Counted from the first letter of the stretch, positions 18,534-27,467 are shown. The stretch: DNA of 64,000 nucleotides from Bowmanella yangjiangensis (GCF_017255015.1 NZ_JAFKCS010000001.1:368772-432771), one strand, 5' to 3'. The notes: generated by a model not told the origin, from the sequence alone. Program-made: numbers and translations.

Positions 18534-19658
18534 ATGCAGTGGCGTCATGTATGGCAATTAGGCGTAAAAGAGCTTTTCAGCCTCAAGGCGGATCCTGTGC
18601 TGCTGGGTCTGATCTTCTATATTTTTTCGGTGGCGGTGTATACCGTGGCCACCGGGGTAAATTTTGAAGTGCGCAATGCCGCGGTTGCTGTAGTGGATGA
18701 AGATGACTCACCGCTATCCAGGCAAATTGCTTCAGCTTTGTTAGCTCCTCAGTTCCAGAGCGCTGTGAAGATCTCTGCCCGGCAACTGGACAGGGTATTG
18801 GAGCAAGGAGAGTTTGTTTTTGTGCTGGTGTTCCCGCCTGATTTTGAACGGGACTTGTTACAGGGAAAACGGCCCCAGGTGCAATTAAATGTGGATGCCT
18901 CGGCCATGACTCAGGCGGGCAATGGTGCCACTTATATTCAGCAGATTATTCAGGCCGAAAGCCTGGCTTATCTGGCGCCAGGGCTGGATTTCGCAGCTGG
19001 CCTGCCGGTCAGGCTGGAAGTGCGTAAACTGTTTAATCCTAACGCTGATTCGGCCTGGTTCAACTCGGTAATGCAGGTCATTAATAGTGTGACCATGTTG
19101 GGCATTATTCTCACCGGGGCGGCGCTGATCCGCGAGCGGGAACACGGCACTATAGAGCATTTGCTGGTGATGCCGGTAACCCCCGCGGATATTATGCTGG
19201 CTAAAGTCTGGGCAAACGGTCTGGTGATTCTAGTGGCGACGTTACTGTCTTTGGCCCTGGTGGTGCATCAAATGTTGGGTGTGCCCATTCAAGGTTCGGT
19301 GCTGCTATTTACTCTCGCCACTGCCTTGTATCTGTTCTCTGTTACCTCGCTGGGTATCATGCTCGGCACGCTGACCCGCACTATGGCGCAGTTTGGCTTA
19401 TTAGTGATCCCTGTGGTGGTAGTGATGTATTTGCTCTCTGGCGGAACCACACCGCAGGAAAGTATGCCGGATTGGCTGCGCTGGATAATGCAACTGTCGC
19501 CGTCCACTCACTATGTGTCGCTGGCGCAGGATATCTTGTATCGGGGTGCTGGCTGGCAATTGGCCTGGCCACTGCTACTGGTGTTACTGGCGATTGGTAT
19601 GGTGTTTTTCGGGATTGCCCTGTCGCGTTTTCGCAAAGCCATTGTCAGTATGGGGTAG
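18534..19658 (+). CDS. ABC-2 family permease (YhhJ-like)
   Basis: A 374-residue membrane protein with one N-terminal helix (LLGLIFYIFSVAVYTVA), a periplasmic loop (about 45-170) and five C-terminal helices. The cytosolic coupling motif IREREHGTIEHLLVMPV is typical of ABC-2 permeases of the YhhJ/YbhR group. The start is two bases after the stop of the fusion ATPase, with an AGGAG upstream. With the permease half of the preceding protein it should make the transmembrane pore of a drug- or macromolecule-type exporter. A bidirectional terminator follows. Confidence 0.9.
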   Translation: MQWRHVWQLGVKELFSLKADPVLLGLIFYIFSVAVYTVATGVNFEVRNAAVAVVDEDDSPLSRQIASALLAPQFQSAVKISARQLDRVLEQGEFVFVLVFPPDFERDLLQGKRPQVQLNVDASAMTQAGNGATYIQQIIQAESLAYLAPGLDFAAGLPVRLEVRKLFNPNADSAWFNSVMQVINSVTMLGIILTGAALIREREHGTIEHLLVMPVTPADIMLAKVWANGLVILVATLLSLALVVHQMLGVPIQGSVLLFTLATALYLFSVTSLGIMLGTLTRTMAQFGLLVIPVVVVMYLLSGGTTPQESMPDWLRWIMQLSPSTHYVSLAQDILYRGAGWQLAWPLLLVLLAIGMVFFGIALSRFRKAIVSMG

Positions 19659-19679
19659 CCTATGTCCAGGGATATAAAA

Positions 19680-19700
19680 AAGCGCCGCGTAGCGGCGCTT
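19680..19700. terminator. Bidirectional rho-independent terminator
   Basis: The stem AAGCGCCGC/GCGGCGCTT has a GTA loop and is flanked by an A-run on the left and a short T/A stretch on the right. It sits between convergent genes (the exporter permease on plus, the methyltransferase on minus) and can serve both. Confidence 0.85.
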
Positions 19701-19707
19701 ATAAAGC

Positions 19708-20511
19708 CTATTTCTTGACGAACTTCAGGGTCATACGGTCACTTTCACCTATGGCCTGATATTTGGCCTTATCTTCCTCACCTAAACGCAGGCTGGGGGG
19801 TAAGGTCCATACGCCTTTGGGGTGGTCGGCTGTGTCTTTGGGGTTGGCATTCACATCTGACTCAGCCGCCAGGGTGAATCCCGCTTGCTCAGCAATACGT
19901 ACGACAAAAGCCTGATGCATATAACCGCTACGGTCCTGGTCTGATGCAGGGCGATCGGCCGGCAGTCTATGCTCAACGACACCTAATACGCCGCCCGGTT
20001 TCAAGGCCTTGGCGAAGGCTTTAAAGCTTGCCAGCACATTCTCTTCGCCGCCATTCATATACCAGTTATGTACGTTGCGAAAGGTCAGCACCATATCTGC
20101 ACTACCGGCCGGAGCGATATCCAATTTTGCCGGTGGCTGGAAGATACTGACTTGCACCTTGCCATACATATCCGGGTTGGCGGCCAGCTTTTCGCTGAAA
20201 CGCTTGTGGGCATTCTGGTAATACTTCACCTCGGACTCAGGATCGAAGCCCGCGGCATAGTAAGTACCACTATCTTTGAGGTAAGGCGCCAGAATTTCGG
20301 TGTACCAGCCACCACCGGGGGAGATTTCCACTACTGTCATATCCGGCTTAATACCAAAGAACTCCAGGGTTTGCTTGGGATGACGATACTGGTCACGGGC
20401 CTGATAATCAGCAGTGCGCTGGGCACCGTTAATGGCACTGTCCAGGCCGTCGGCCATGGCAAAGCCACTGACACCCAGGGCAAGGCTCACCGCGCATAAA
20501 AGCTTTTTCAT
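19708..20511 (-). CDS. Exported class I SAM-dependent methyltransferase-like protein
   Basis: Translation most likely starts at ATG 20511, eight bases after AAGGA; a GTG two codons upstream is too close to it. The 267-residue product has a signal peptide (MKKLLCAVSLALG...FAMA). A Rossmann methyltransferase fold follows: TVVEISPGGGWYTEILAPYL as motif I, SADMVLTFRNVHNWYMNGG as the motif IV region, and LKPGGVLGVVEHR as the post-IV strand. The family is known from marine Gammaproteobacteria and Caulobacterales as putative periplasmic methyltransferases. How SAM would be available outside the cytoplasm is unexplained. The terminal segment (DRMTLKFVKK) is complete. It stands alone. Confidence 0.85.
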   Translation of the reverse strand: MKKLLCAVSLALGVSGFAMADGLDSAINGAQRTADYQARDQYRHPKQTLEFFGIKPDMTVVEISPGGGWYTEILAPYLKDSGTYYAAGFDPESEVKYYQNAHKRFSEKLAANPDMYGKVQVSIFQPPAKLDIAPAGSADMVLTFRNVHNWYMNGGEENVLASFKAFAKALKPGGVLGVVEHRLPADRPASDQDRSGYMHQAFVVRIAEQAGFTLAAESDVNANPKDTADHPKGVWTLPPSLRLGEEDKAKYQAIGESDRMTLKFVKK

Positions 20512-20645
20512 TGTCACTATCCTTTGTTGTGTTGTTGATTTTATTACGGCTTAAAAAACCTGTTCAGCTTACAGAGCAATCAAGGCTTTGAAAACTTTCA
20601 TCGACCAGGGTAGTTAGTTGTAACAAGGTGTTTAGCGAGGAGCAG

Positions 20646-20996
20646 ATGCAGGTCAATTACATTCGAGGTGACCGCCAATCGGGTTTTCATATTGACAGTC
20701 GAGCCTATGCACTTGACCAGATGGTGCGCGCCGAAGTGCACTTTCCCTTGGATAACAGTCGTTTTGAGTTGAGCTTACATGGCCAGATAGTGCCGCCACC
20801 AGTGGAATATAAAACCGAGCAGAAGCTCATCGCCATTTCCGATGCGGAAGGCGGCTTTAAGGGATTCAGGAATTTCTTGCTTGCCCATAAGGTTATCACT
20901 GATTGCCTGTGCTGGGCGTTTGGCAAAGGGCATCTGGTGTTGGTTGGTGAATTCGATTTTCATATGCCGCCTAAGATTGTTAGAACAAGGCATTAA
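20646..20996 (+). pseudogene. Truncated calcineurin-like metallophosphoesterase remnant (putative)
   Basis: The frame opens at ATG 20646 behind GAGGAG and encodes 116 residues. The segment AISDAEGGFKGFRNFLL followed by FGKGHLVLVGEF closely recalls the start of calcineurin-like phosphoesterases, where D-x-(H/E)-G and GDxxDRG supply metal ligands. The second motif breaks off here: after VGEF the frame reads FHMPPKIVRTRH and stops, and no catalytic remainder is found in any frame downstream. I therefore read it as the 5' end of a decayed gene that keeps its start signals. An alternative is a short diverged protein of unknown role. Confidence 0.5.
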
Positions 20997-21086
20997 GCGC
21001 CTCACATGTTCAGGTCATCTAGTTGCTAAGCGAATATTGCTGGTGTCTTGCGGGATGGCCTTGAATAAATGACTGCACTCCAAGCA

Positions 21087-21404
21087 CTATTGAGGAGTGG
21101 TAAATACCGTTAAACCGAAATCCTCACCAAGGCCATTCAATATTCGGGCTGGGCCGAATATATACCCTGTACCTGATTGCCAGCGGCATCTCAGGCAGCT
21201 GGTGCCTTTTCTCAGTTGGCATTGCCATTTTGCCATTGCCGGGTTAAACCCCTGATAGTTGTCTGTGATTTCCCAACCGTTATCCATATGGGTCTGCAAG
21301 ATTTCAGTAAAACGCTCTGCGCTGATGCCCTGCACAATGCGCCAGTCATTACGTCTGAATTTCCAATCTTGGTATCTGCGGGTAATAGCACTAAAGGGGT
21401 TCAT
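21087..21404 (-). CDS. Small hypothetical protein of unknown function
   Basis: A 105-residue protein with a good ribosome-binding site (AAGGATCCTC before the ATG). The N-terminal third is basic and aromatic (RRYQDWKFRRNDWRIVQ), with a helix and a GWEIT segment. The C-terminal half contains CQLRKGTSCLRCRW and GPARILNGLGEDFGL. No signal peptide or membrane helix is visible. The two Cys pairs could hint at metal binding, but spacing is irregular. I do not recognise the family. The codon pattern looks like a real gene, and the opposite strand offers nothing better. Confidence 0.6.
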   Translation of the reverse strand: MNPFSAITRRYQDWKFRRNDWRIVQGISAERFTEILQTHMDNGWEITDNYQGFNPAMAKWQCQLRKGTSCLRCRWQSGTGYIFGPARILNGLGEDFGLTVFTTPQ

Positions 21405-21661
21405 GAGGATCCTTATTTATTGAACTGAGCTTTCCTGTTCTGGTGCTATCTTGCCAAACTCCACGACCAGTTTCTATGTCTGGATGTGTGAATGTAAATA
21501 GATTGTTTAGAGAAGCGAAGAATCAAGGGATTCTGTGCTATTGGCGTATAACAACTATTGATAACTGCTGCATTGCTTTCACCAATACCATATGAAGGGC
21601 CTCAGGGCGTAGTAAAGAGAAAACTGTCCGCCGCTTAAGTTGCCATTGGCTTTATCTTTTC

Positions 21662-23035
21662 TCACTCTTTGGTAAAACGGCCCCTGAATTTGTCCTGCTC
21701 CATCAGCAGCTCAGCGCCATTCTCAGAAAAGCTAAATAGAATCGCAGGGCCGTACATTTGCTCGAACAAGAACTGGCGCTCACCTTTGTAAGTCAGGGCC
21801 TCTTTAAACTCGTTCTGAATAACATGCACCAATTGATTACCATCTCGGATAAATACCACTTTGTCTGACTTCTCTGTGTTCGAAACGTAGGTACCAACAT
21901 ACCTATCCAGCTCATCAGCCGCTACCGCTAAAATCGCATCATTAAAAAATGCTTTAAGTAAGGCCTCGTAGACAAGATTAATGTTGTCATTTTCGCCATT
22001 AGAGGTAACAACCAGCGTTACCTTGTCATCCGGAAAATGTATTGCCGTCGCGCGATACCCATCCAAGGTGCCGCGGTGACCAAAACCTACACGACCGGCC
22101 AGGTCGTAACGCATAATGCCCATACCAAATCCATCTTTAATTGCTTGCATGGTGGCAAGGTGTTGCGCTGACACTAGCCGATCGTTAAAAAGGGCGTCTA
22201 AAAATAATGCAGCTTCGGTGGCTGTAGAGACTACATCACCCGCACCTAAGGTTACCGACATATCAGTTTGTGGTAACAGCTGCCAGCCGGCTTCGAAACG
22301 ATAGGAGTAACTTTCATTTTGCTCTGGCGTAACCTGATTGCCCAGGTAAGTACTGGTTAAGCTAAGAGGCATGACTATCTGCTCTTGGAGTATTTGCTCC
22401 AGTGGTTTGCCGTGAAGCTTTTCCAGAATACAGGCCAGTAAAAAGTAATTGGAGTTGCTATATTCAGCGCTACTTCCAGGCTCAAAGTCACTTTGGTAAC
22501 TGAATATCATCTGCAGCATCTGCTGCCGGGTTTGAGGCATAGTGTGGTACTTAAAAAAACGCGGATCTTTTGTATAACTGGCTATACCACTGCGATGCTG
22601 CAGCAAATCGGCAACACGAATTTTTGCGGCATTTTCAAGTTCAGGAAAAAAAGCATCAACCCTTTGCTCTAGGGTTAACTTCCCTTCGGCAATGGCTTTA
22701 AACACCATTACTGCGGTGTAGGTTTTAGACACTGAGCCTAGGCGATATTTAGTGCCCATATCAGCTGACTGCTCAGTGCTGATGTTTGCAAACCCCGTTG
22801 CACGGCTAAATAGCAATTCACCCTTATGCAGTAATGCCACGTTGCCCATAAACTCATGATTTGCCGTCACTGAATCAAAGGCCTGATTTAGTCTTTCCGC
22901 TGCGCTGGCATTGGCTTCATTTAATTTAACGGTGTTTGTATGCGGAGTAGGGTCTGAGCAGGCTGTTAGAAACAGCCCCCAACATCCAAGCAATAAGAAC
23001 CTGTACATCGTTAGTTTGGGGAGAAATCCATTCAT
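21662..23035 (-). CDS. Lipoprotein serine hydrolase of the class C beta-lactamase/penicillin-binding family
   Basis: The 457-residue protein has a lipoprotein signal ending in LTAC (Cys26), so it is probably membrane-anchored in the periplasm. The beta-lactamase-like domain has SVSK (Ser101, Lys104) as the SxxK nucleophile motif, YSNSNY as the YxN motif, and HRGTLDG as the HxG equivalent. The last about 100 residues form a small extra beta-rich domain (YVGTYVSNTEKSDKVVF) common in esterase/peptidase members of the family. These proteins are mostly D-aminopeptidases, esterases or DD-peptidases; true beta-lactamase activity cannot be assumed. It appears to be monocistronic. Confidence 0.88.
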   Translation of the reverse strand: MNGFLPKLTMYRFLLLGCWGLFLTACSDPTPHTNTVKLNEANASAAERLNQAFDSVTANHEFMGNVALLHKGELLFSRATGFANISTEQSADMGTKYRLGSVSKTYTAVMVFKAIAEGKLTLEQRVDAFFPELENAAKIRVADLLQHRSGIASYTKDPRFFKYHTMPQTRQQMLQMIFSYQSDFEPGSSAEYSNSNYFLLACILEKLHGKPLEQILQEQIVMPLSLTSTYLGNQVTPEQNESYSYRFEAGWQLLPQTDMSVTLGAGDVVSTATEAALFLDALFNDRLVSAQHLATMQAIKDGFGMGIMRYDLAGRVGFGHRGTLDGYRATAIHFPDDKVTLVVTSNGENDNINLVYEALLKAFFNDAILAVAADELDRYVGTYVSNTEKSDKVVFIRDGNQLVHVIQNEFKEALTYKGERQFLFEQMYGPAILFSFSENGAELLMEQDKFRGRFTKE

Positions 23036-23619
23036 TGCCTACTCTCTTATTGCCGGAAAGTTGCCGCTACTATCAGTGCTAGTTTGGCCCTTTAGTTGAT
23101 TTTGAACTTGGCATAAAAACATCTACTAACTGGGCTTTGAGATACTAGCGAACCAACACGCAAGCCGTCAGGCAGATTATTGTTAATAGATATTTCGAAC
23201 GTGCGACCCGTTTGTTGGATTCAGGAATACTTGGTGAAAAGTCTGCTGCAAGGCAGCTTTAGCTTAATAGTGTGTTTGGTTGGGCGCAGATTGTTATGGA
23301 TGTTCAACCCCTGATTGTTATGCTTTCTGGTGAGGGCCATCAGCATGGTTTTTCACATACCCATATTGGCGCCTCACTTCTGGCCGTGTTTGCCGCCTTA
23401 TCGGGCAAGTATTTATCTGAAATTGGCTTTTCGGATGGTGATTGTACCTTGTTGAGATGGCTAATTGTTAGTGATCATTCGCTAAGGGTAAATAAGCCCT
23501 AAGTCTGGGAGCTTGGTATCCTTGGTTCTGCAAAGACTATGTTTATTTAGTGCGTAAAGTTTGAACTTTTGCTCTGGTTGGTTGAATAATGAGCTGTTTC
23601 TGTCAGGGAAAACTCAGTT
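23036..23619. other. 584-base low-density region with one gene remnant
   Basis: No intact gene is visible. The left part would hold the promoter of the serine hydrolase gene. A plus-strand frame at 23272-23502 looks like a decayed gene fragment and is listed separately. The region is AT-rich with many stops in all frames, in keeping with gene decay. Confidence 0.5.
23272..23502 (+). pseudogene. Fragment of a DUF4184-like membrane protein (putative remnant)
   Basis: A 76-codon frame from GTG 23272 reads like an internal piece of a membrane metal-dependent hydrolase-like protein: DVQPLIVMLSGEGHQHGFSHT followed by ASLLAVFAALSGKYL. A His-rich turn between two membrane helices of this sort is typical of the DUF4184/YdjM-like group. 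It has no convincing ribosome-binding site, a stop just upstream in frame, and its tail turns non-membrane after EIGF. It therefore looks like a truncated leftover. Recognition is from memory of the pattern. Confidence 0.42.
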
Positions 23620-24303
23620 ATGTCGAAGAGCGATGACAAACAGCGAGAGGGCTTTAAATCATATTTTAAATTGCCCCCCTTTTGTCCCAAGGCTGGTGAA
23701 ACAAATAAAGTTGATGAAGCCAAAAAGAACTTTCAAAGCATGTGGGTAGGTGGGCTGCTTGGATCATTATTTTTTGCCTTTACCTTCAATATCTTAAAAG
23801 ATTTCTCCGATATAGATTTTAGCCAGCTTTTTGCACTTTATACCTGGCAGAGGGGGCTGGGCTATGCGTTTTTACTCTGGTGCATGATTTATTTCACCAT
23901 TTCCAACTTTCTCAACTCCCATGCCACCCCTCATATTGTCGATGTGCTATTTGATATTGGCCAAACGAGCTTTGCGTTCTTTGTCCTCTACAACTTCGGG
24001 CTCATTGATAGTTCACCTGTTATCGAGCGACCATTTCTAGTAATGAACCTTTATTTTATGACCCTCGGGTTTAGTTCGTTACTTTTATACAGTGGACGTT
24101 GGTGCAAGGAGCTGTCGGACAAACAACCAGCGGTAAACGCTTGTCGACTTATCATTTTATTGCTCGGTCTTGTGGGGTTGGTTTTGGCCTGTTTTCTTAA
24201 GCCGGAATCGAACTCATTGGGCTTGTCTTTGCAGTGGTTGCTAATGGGTTGCCATGGGCTCTTGATGTGGTCTTATGCTTTACAAAGGGTGAGCAGTGAT
24301 TAG
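23620..24303 (+). CDS. Six-helix integral membrane protein of unknown function
   Basis: A 227-residue protein with a hydrophilic N terminus (about 40 residues, basic and Lys-rich) and six hydrophobic segments near 42-60, 80-100, 106-130, 139-160, 170-190 and 198-218. No enzymatic motif is recognised. It is flanked by decayed sequence upstream and the cold-shock gene's terminator downstream. The start ATG at 23620 follows GGGAAAA only loosely. Confidence 0.65.
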   Translation: MSKSDDKQREGFKSYFKLPPFCPKAGETNKVDEAKKNFQSMWVGGLLGSLFFAFTFNILKDFSDIDFSQLFALYTWQRGLGYAFLLWCMIYFTISNFLNSHATPHIVDVLFDIGQTSFAFFVLYNFGLIDSSPVIERPFLVMNLYFMTLGFSSLLLYSGRWCKELSDKQPAVNACRLIILLLGLVGLVLACFLKPESNSLGLSLQWLLMGCHGLLMWSYALQRVSSD

Positions 24304-24368
24304 CAAAACCGGCTCAGAAAATCTCCCTTAGCTGGCTCAATAGAAGGTTCAGTGAATTCTATAAGCAA

Positions 24369-24396
24369 AAAAGCCGGGATAAAAATCCCGGCTTTT
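24369..24396. terminator. Strong hairpin terminator after the cold-shock gene
   Basis: A 12-base perfect stem AAAAGCCGGGAT/ATCCCGGCTTTT with a four-A loop lies 22 bases beyond the csp stop. The T-run falls on the correct side for the minus-strand gene, and the symmetrical A/T flanks make it usable from both directions. Confidence 0.9.
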
Positions 24397-24417
24397 CTTG
24401 GTATTCAGTGCGTAGTC

Positions 24418-24630
24418 TTAGTTAATAACTACGTTAGCAGCCTGAGGTCCTTTCTGACCTTGTTCTACGGTGAAAGATACAGACTGACCTTCTTTCAGGG
24501 TTTTGAAGCCTTCAGAAGCGATAGAACGGAAGTGTACGAATACATCCTTACCACCGTCTTCCTGAGAAATGAAACCGAAACCTTTTTCTTCGTTAAACCA
24601 CTTAACAGTGCCTTTTACTGAATTAGACAT
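24418..24630 (-). CDS. Cold-shock domain protein (CspA family)
   Basis: A 70-residue single cold-shock domain that binds single-stranded nucleic acid in the cytoplasm. RNP1 (KGFGFIS) and RNP2 (VFVHF) are intact, and the ends match the family: [17 protein letters not shown] at the start, GPQAANV at the end. The start is set by AAAAAGG seven bases before ATG. A long untranslated leader is likely (see next entry). Which paralogue it is (CspA, CspD, CspE type) cannot be assigned; the size fits CspA/CspE. Confidence 0.97.
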   Translation of the reverse strand: MSNSVKGTVKWFNEEKGFGFISQEDGGKDVFVHFRSIASEGFKTLKEGQSVSFTVEQGQKGPQAANVVIN

Positions 24631-24973
24631 GTAATAAACCTTTTTAAAACTTAAATTTTGGTGAAATTCACCGGTGGAGCATTAGATAAGACTTACCAAG
24701 AACGCATATAAATGTCTAATATCGACTTTACAAAAGGACGAAGATAAAACAGTGCAGTAGTTGAAAGTGCTTTAACTATCTAAAGCCCCTGTATTGTACG
24801 TTTAATACCCAGAGCTGTCCATAGCCCCCATAGAAAAATCCTGTTGAGTTTTTCTCGGTCAGAAAACGCGCTAACGAGCCATCTACGATGAGAATGATCC
24901 CAGGCATTCTGCTTGAGTCATCAACCTAATGTCTGGAATAGGCCTCTGCCAGCGACGTCATTTAATTATCTGA
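24631..24973 (-). promoter_or_regulatory. Probable long 5' leader and promoter of the cold-shock gene
   Basis: These 343 bases hold no gene. The first 150 upstream of csp are AU-rich on the transcript, as in the long cspA-type leaders that refold at low temperature. The palindromic stretch CACCGGTGAATTTCACC lies near 24660-24680. No promoter was located with certainty. The rest (24790-24973) shows nothing recognisable. Confidence 0.4.
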
Positions 24974-26140
24974 CTACCCGGCGTTATGCTGCTTTTTGTA
25001 TTCGCTGGGGGTCATGCCGGTGGATTGTTTAAACGCCTTATAAAAGGATGAACGGGCGTTGAAGCCTACTGCCAGGGCAATATCTAATACGGTTTGGTCA
25101 CTTTTTAGCAGCATTGGCTTGGCGTTTTCAATGCGGGCCTGATTGATAAAATCAAAAAACGTGGTGTCCAGATGCTGATTAAGCGTCTGAGACAGGTATT
25201 GTGACGGCACTCCCGTATGTTTTGCCAGCTTTAGCAGATTCAGCTCGGCATCTAAATGCAGGGCATCCTGCGATATGGCATGCACCAGCTTAGTAGCAAT
25301 ACGTTCAAAATCATCCTGGTTGAGTGCAGAGCGCTGGTACTTTGCTTTATTTGTTTGTGCGCCGACTTCTGAGTTGTCCGGTGCTGGAGAGAATACCTCG
25401 ACGAACCCTGGCTGTTGACGAAACCCATTGGTTGCCATCAGCCAGACCAACACCAGTAGTAACAGGAAAACCCCGGTATCTGACAAGCCATATTGTGCAA
25501 AGCGATTCCCCAACGTGAGCACTGCCAGGGCATAAATCCAGGTGAACACTAACAGCAGCGAAAAGCTATGCACCCACAGCAAGGTTTTGCCGCTTTCATT
25601 TGCGTACATCTGTTTTATGCGGGAGCGGTATTCAATTGTTCTTTTGAACATGCCGACGACATACACCAGGCTAAGTACGCACCACAGCACCAGCAGTGCG
25701 AAAAAGCTGGTGGCGGTCATTTTTGCCATTGTGTTTTCAAGCGGAATTTCTGAGAAAAACAGGTTGTCAAAATCCTGCTCTGGCAATAGTAAAATCAACA
25801 GCGAGACAAGCAAGGCGAAGAGAAGAGGCAGAAAGTGTTTATTGGTGTTTTTATGCCACTGCCATGGGGCTGATGAGATAAGCGCCTCATGGTATAGCCA
25901 AAAGCAAGGCAACAATAGGTAAAAAATAACGGGGATCGCGGCGATATAAAGCTGCCTGAAAGCGGGAAAGGTAGAGAATATTACCGGGCCACTTGCCAAC
26001 AGGGCTAGGCAGGTAAGCACGCAGACAAACGGTCGTTTTGCCGGGTTTTTATGCTGCGGCAGCAAAAGGAAAAGGCTGAAGGCGGCAACCGCCAATGCCA
26101 TGGATGAAAAGTACATATCGAGCATATAAAACCGCTTCAT
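24974..26140 (-). CDS. Membrane-anchored AraC-family transcription regulator
   Basis: The 388-residue protein has six or seven hydrophobic helices in its first 240 residues, for example MALAVAAFSLFLLLP and LLLVLVWLMA. A linker and a C-terminal AraC/XylS DNA-binding domain follow (about 275-388). The first HTH reads LLKLAKHTGVPSQYLSQTLNQ and the second TVLDIALAVGFNARSSFYKAFKQSTGMTPSEY, the classic AraC signature. Such 7TM-AraC proteins are thought to sense membrane or extracellular signals directly. It is divergent from a DUF4386-like membrane protein, and direct repeats in the shared 500-base gap are candidate binding sites. Confidence 0.9.
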   Translation of the reverse strand: MKRFYMLDMYFSSMALAVAAFSLFLLLPQHKNPAKRPFVCVLTCLALLASGPVIFSTFPAFRQLYIAAIPVIFYLLLPCFWLYHEALISSAPWQWHKNTNKHFLPLLFALLVSLLILLLPEQDFDNLFFSEIPLENTMAKMTATSFFALLVLWCVLSLVYVVGMFKRTIEYRSRIKQMYANESGKTLLWVHSFSLLLVFTWIYALAVLTLGNRFAQYGLSDTGVFLLLLVLVWLMATNGFRQQPGFVEVFSPAPDNSEVGAQTNKAKYQRSALNQDDFERIATKLVHAISQDALHLDAELNLLKLAKHTGVPSQYLSQTLNQHLDTTFFDFINQARIENAKPMLLKSDQTVLDIALAVGFNARSSFYKAFKQSTGMTPSEYKKQHNAG

Positions 26141-26644
26141 CTAATAGTCTTTCGCTACCTTAACATAGCTGGCTGCATCCACAGGCAGAACCAATATCTC
26201 TGTGACTTGTTCATGCCAGGGCTGACCAGAGATCGCTAACTGCATGTACGTTTTCTTGTTTTTTGGTTTTGCGCGGGGCTATCAATCTCAGCCAAGCTGA
26301 GTTGAGCTTTAGCAAAACAGAATTCGCTGGTTGTGAATTTAGCCCCAAAGGGGAATGAATCTGTCCTGGCCGAATATCCCGGACATTCGAATGGTGAGTA
26401 CAGTGAAACATCAAATGCCGTTGAAGCCTTTGTCATCAAAGCGCTGGGGTTTTGTGTCAGTCAATTGAAAACATCTGGTTATTCACATTCCTCTGAAGTT
26501 TTTGTGTAAATACTTGCTCACATTGTGCGGCTGGATGCCCCGCGTCTCGGGTGACTTTTTGTCCTCGCCATGTTGCGCGGACGATTCTTTTTGTCCCGCC
26601 CATTACTGTGCAGCGAAATTAACCACTACTGAAAGGTAATCACT
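26141..26644. other. 504-base divergent intergenic region
   Basis: It separates the AraC-type regulator from the 231-residue membrane protein. Short minus-strand frames at 26211-26439 look non-coding. Its notable content is the direct repeat pair at 26555-26603 listed separately. Confidence 0.5.
26555..26603 (+). repeat. Two direct repeats, 32 bases apart, upstream of the DUF4386-like gene (candidate AraC sites)
   Basis: CTTTTTGTCCTCGCCAT (26555-26571) and CTTTTTGTCCCGCCCAT (26587-26603) differ at two positions and are spaced 32 bases start to start, about three helical turns, so they lie on one DNA face. A looser copy of the TTTTTGT core is at about 26498. The pair ends 41 bases before the ATG at 26645. 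AraC proteins typically bind direct repeats, so control by the neighbouring regulator is a fair inference. Confidence 0.5.
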
Positions 26645-27340
26645 ATGACGCTATGCACAGAACACTCAGTTAACCCTGTTTTGCAGAACACAGGGGCGGC
26701 CGCTTCAATTGGGATGGCACTATGTTATGTTTTTATGTTTGTCCTGTTTGGCGCGATGCTGTCTTTCCCGTCCTCAGAGAATGTAGCGGATAAGATTCAG
26801 TATATTGGCGAGCAAAAGTTATTAATAAGTCTTGCCAATATTGTCGGCTATCTGGTTTTTGGCGCGCTTTTACTGGTTAGCGTTCAGGCGCTGCAAAACA
26901 AAATGCAGTTGGTTAATTCCAGTCTGTTAAATACCGCCAGCTTGTTTGGCATTATCTGGGCGGTATTGATGATGGCGTCCGGCATGCTGTCGTTGGTGGG
27001 GATGAACACCATGTTGGGGCTGTTTGATAGGTCACCGGCGCAAGCCGAAAACCTTTTTTATACCTACAACACTGTTGTGAATGGTCTTGGCGGTGGCATT
27101 GAATTGGTTGGTGGATTATGGGTATTGCTGGCCAGCATCTGTGGGTTAGTTAAGCAAAAGATGTCTAAAGGTCTGCATATTTTAGGCTTGGTGGTTGGCA
27201 CTTTTGGGGTATTGACGCTGATTCAAAGTGTGCCAGAAATGAAAGAACTGTTCGGATTAAGCCAAATTGTCTGGTTTATCTGGTTGGGGTTATCTCTGCG
27301 TTCACCCACTAAAGACAAATCAGGAAAGGCGAAACATTAA
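26645..27340 (+). CDS. DUF4386-like multi-helix membrane protein
   Basis: A 231-residue protein with six hydrophobic segments and short loops. It opens with a polar 18-residue tail and then ASIGMALCYVFMFVLFGAML; later helices include SLANIVGYLVFGALLLVSVQAL and a Gly-rich LGGGIELVGGLWVLLASI. The overall pattern is that of the DUF4386 family, whose function is unknown. AAAGG stands eight bases before the ATG. It is divergent from the membrane-bound AraC regulator and is its most likely target. Confidence 0.7.
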   Translation: MTLCTEHSVNPVLQNTGAAASIGMALCYVFMFVLFGAMLSFPSSENVADKIQYIGEQKLLISLANIVGYLVFGALLLVSVQALQNKMQLVNSSLLNTASLFGIIWAVLMMASGMLSLVGMNTMLGLFDRSPAQAENLFYTYNTVVNGLGGGIELVGGLWVLLASICGLVKQKMSKGLHILGLVVGTFGVLTLIQSVPEMKELFGLSQIVWFIWLGLSLRSPTKDKSGKAKH

Positions 27341-27467
27341 GGGCGAACTCAATCCATTGGTATTCATGTTGAACTTTTTCGACATGCCTATGTGCTGCTG
27401 ATAGCAATGATAACCCTGATACTAACGACTCTGGTGTAGAGCCCTAGATTTAAACAGTTGGTTAGAA

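Noticed and set aside
20775-21005. Minus-strand frame opposite the phosphoesterase remnant
   Set aside because: It shows no family pattern, whereas the plus strand has recognisable phosphoesterase motifs.
21579-21665. 28-codon minus-strand frame from a GTG overlapping the serine hydrolase stop
   Set aside because: Placement allows translational coupling, but the length is too short and no independent support is visible.
26211-26439. Two overlapping 67-codon minus-strand frames in the AraC intergenic region
   Set aside because: No ribosome-binding site and no protein-like pattern.
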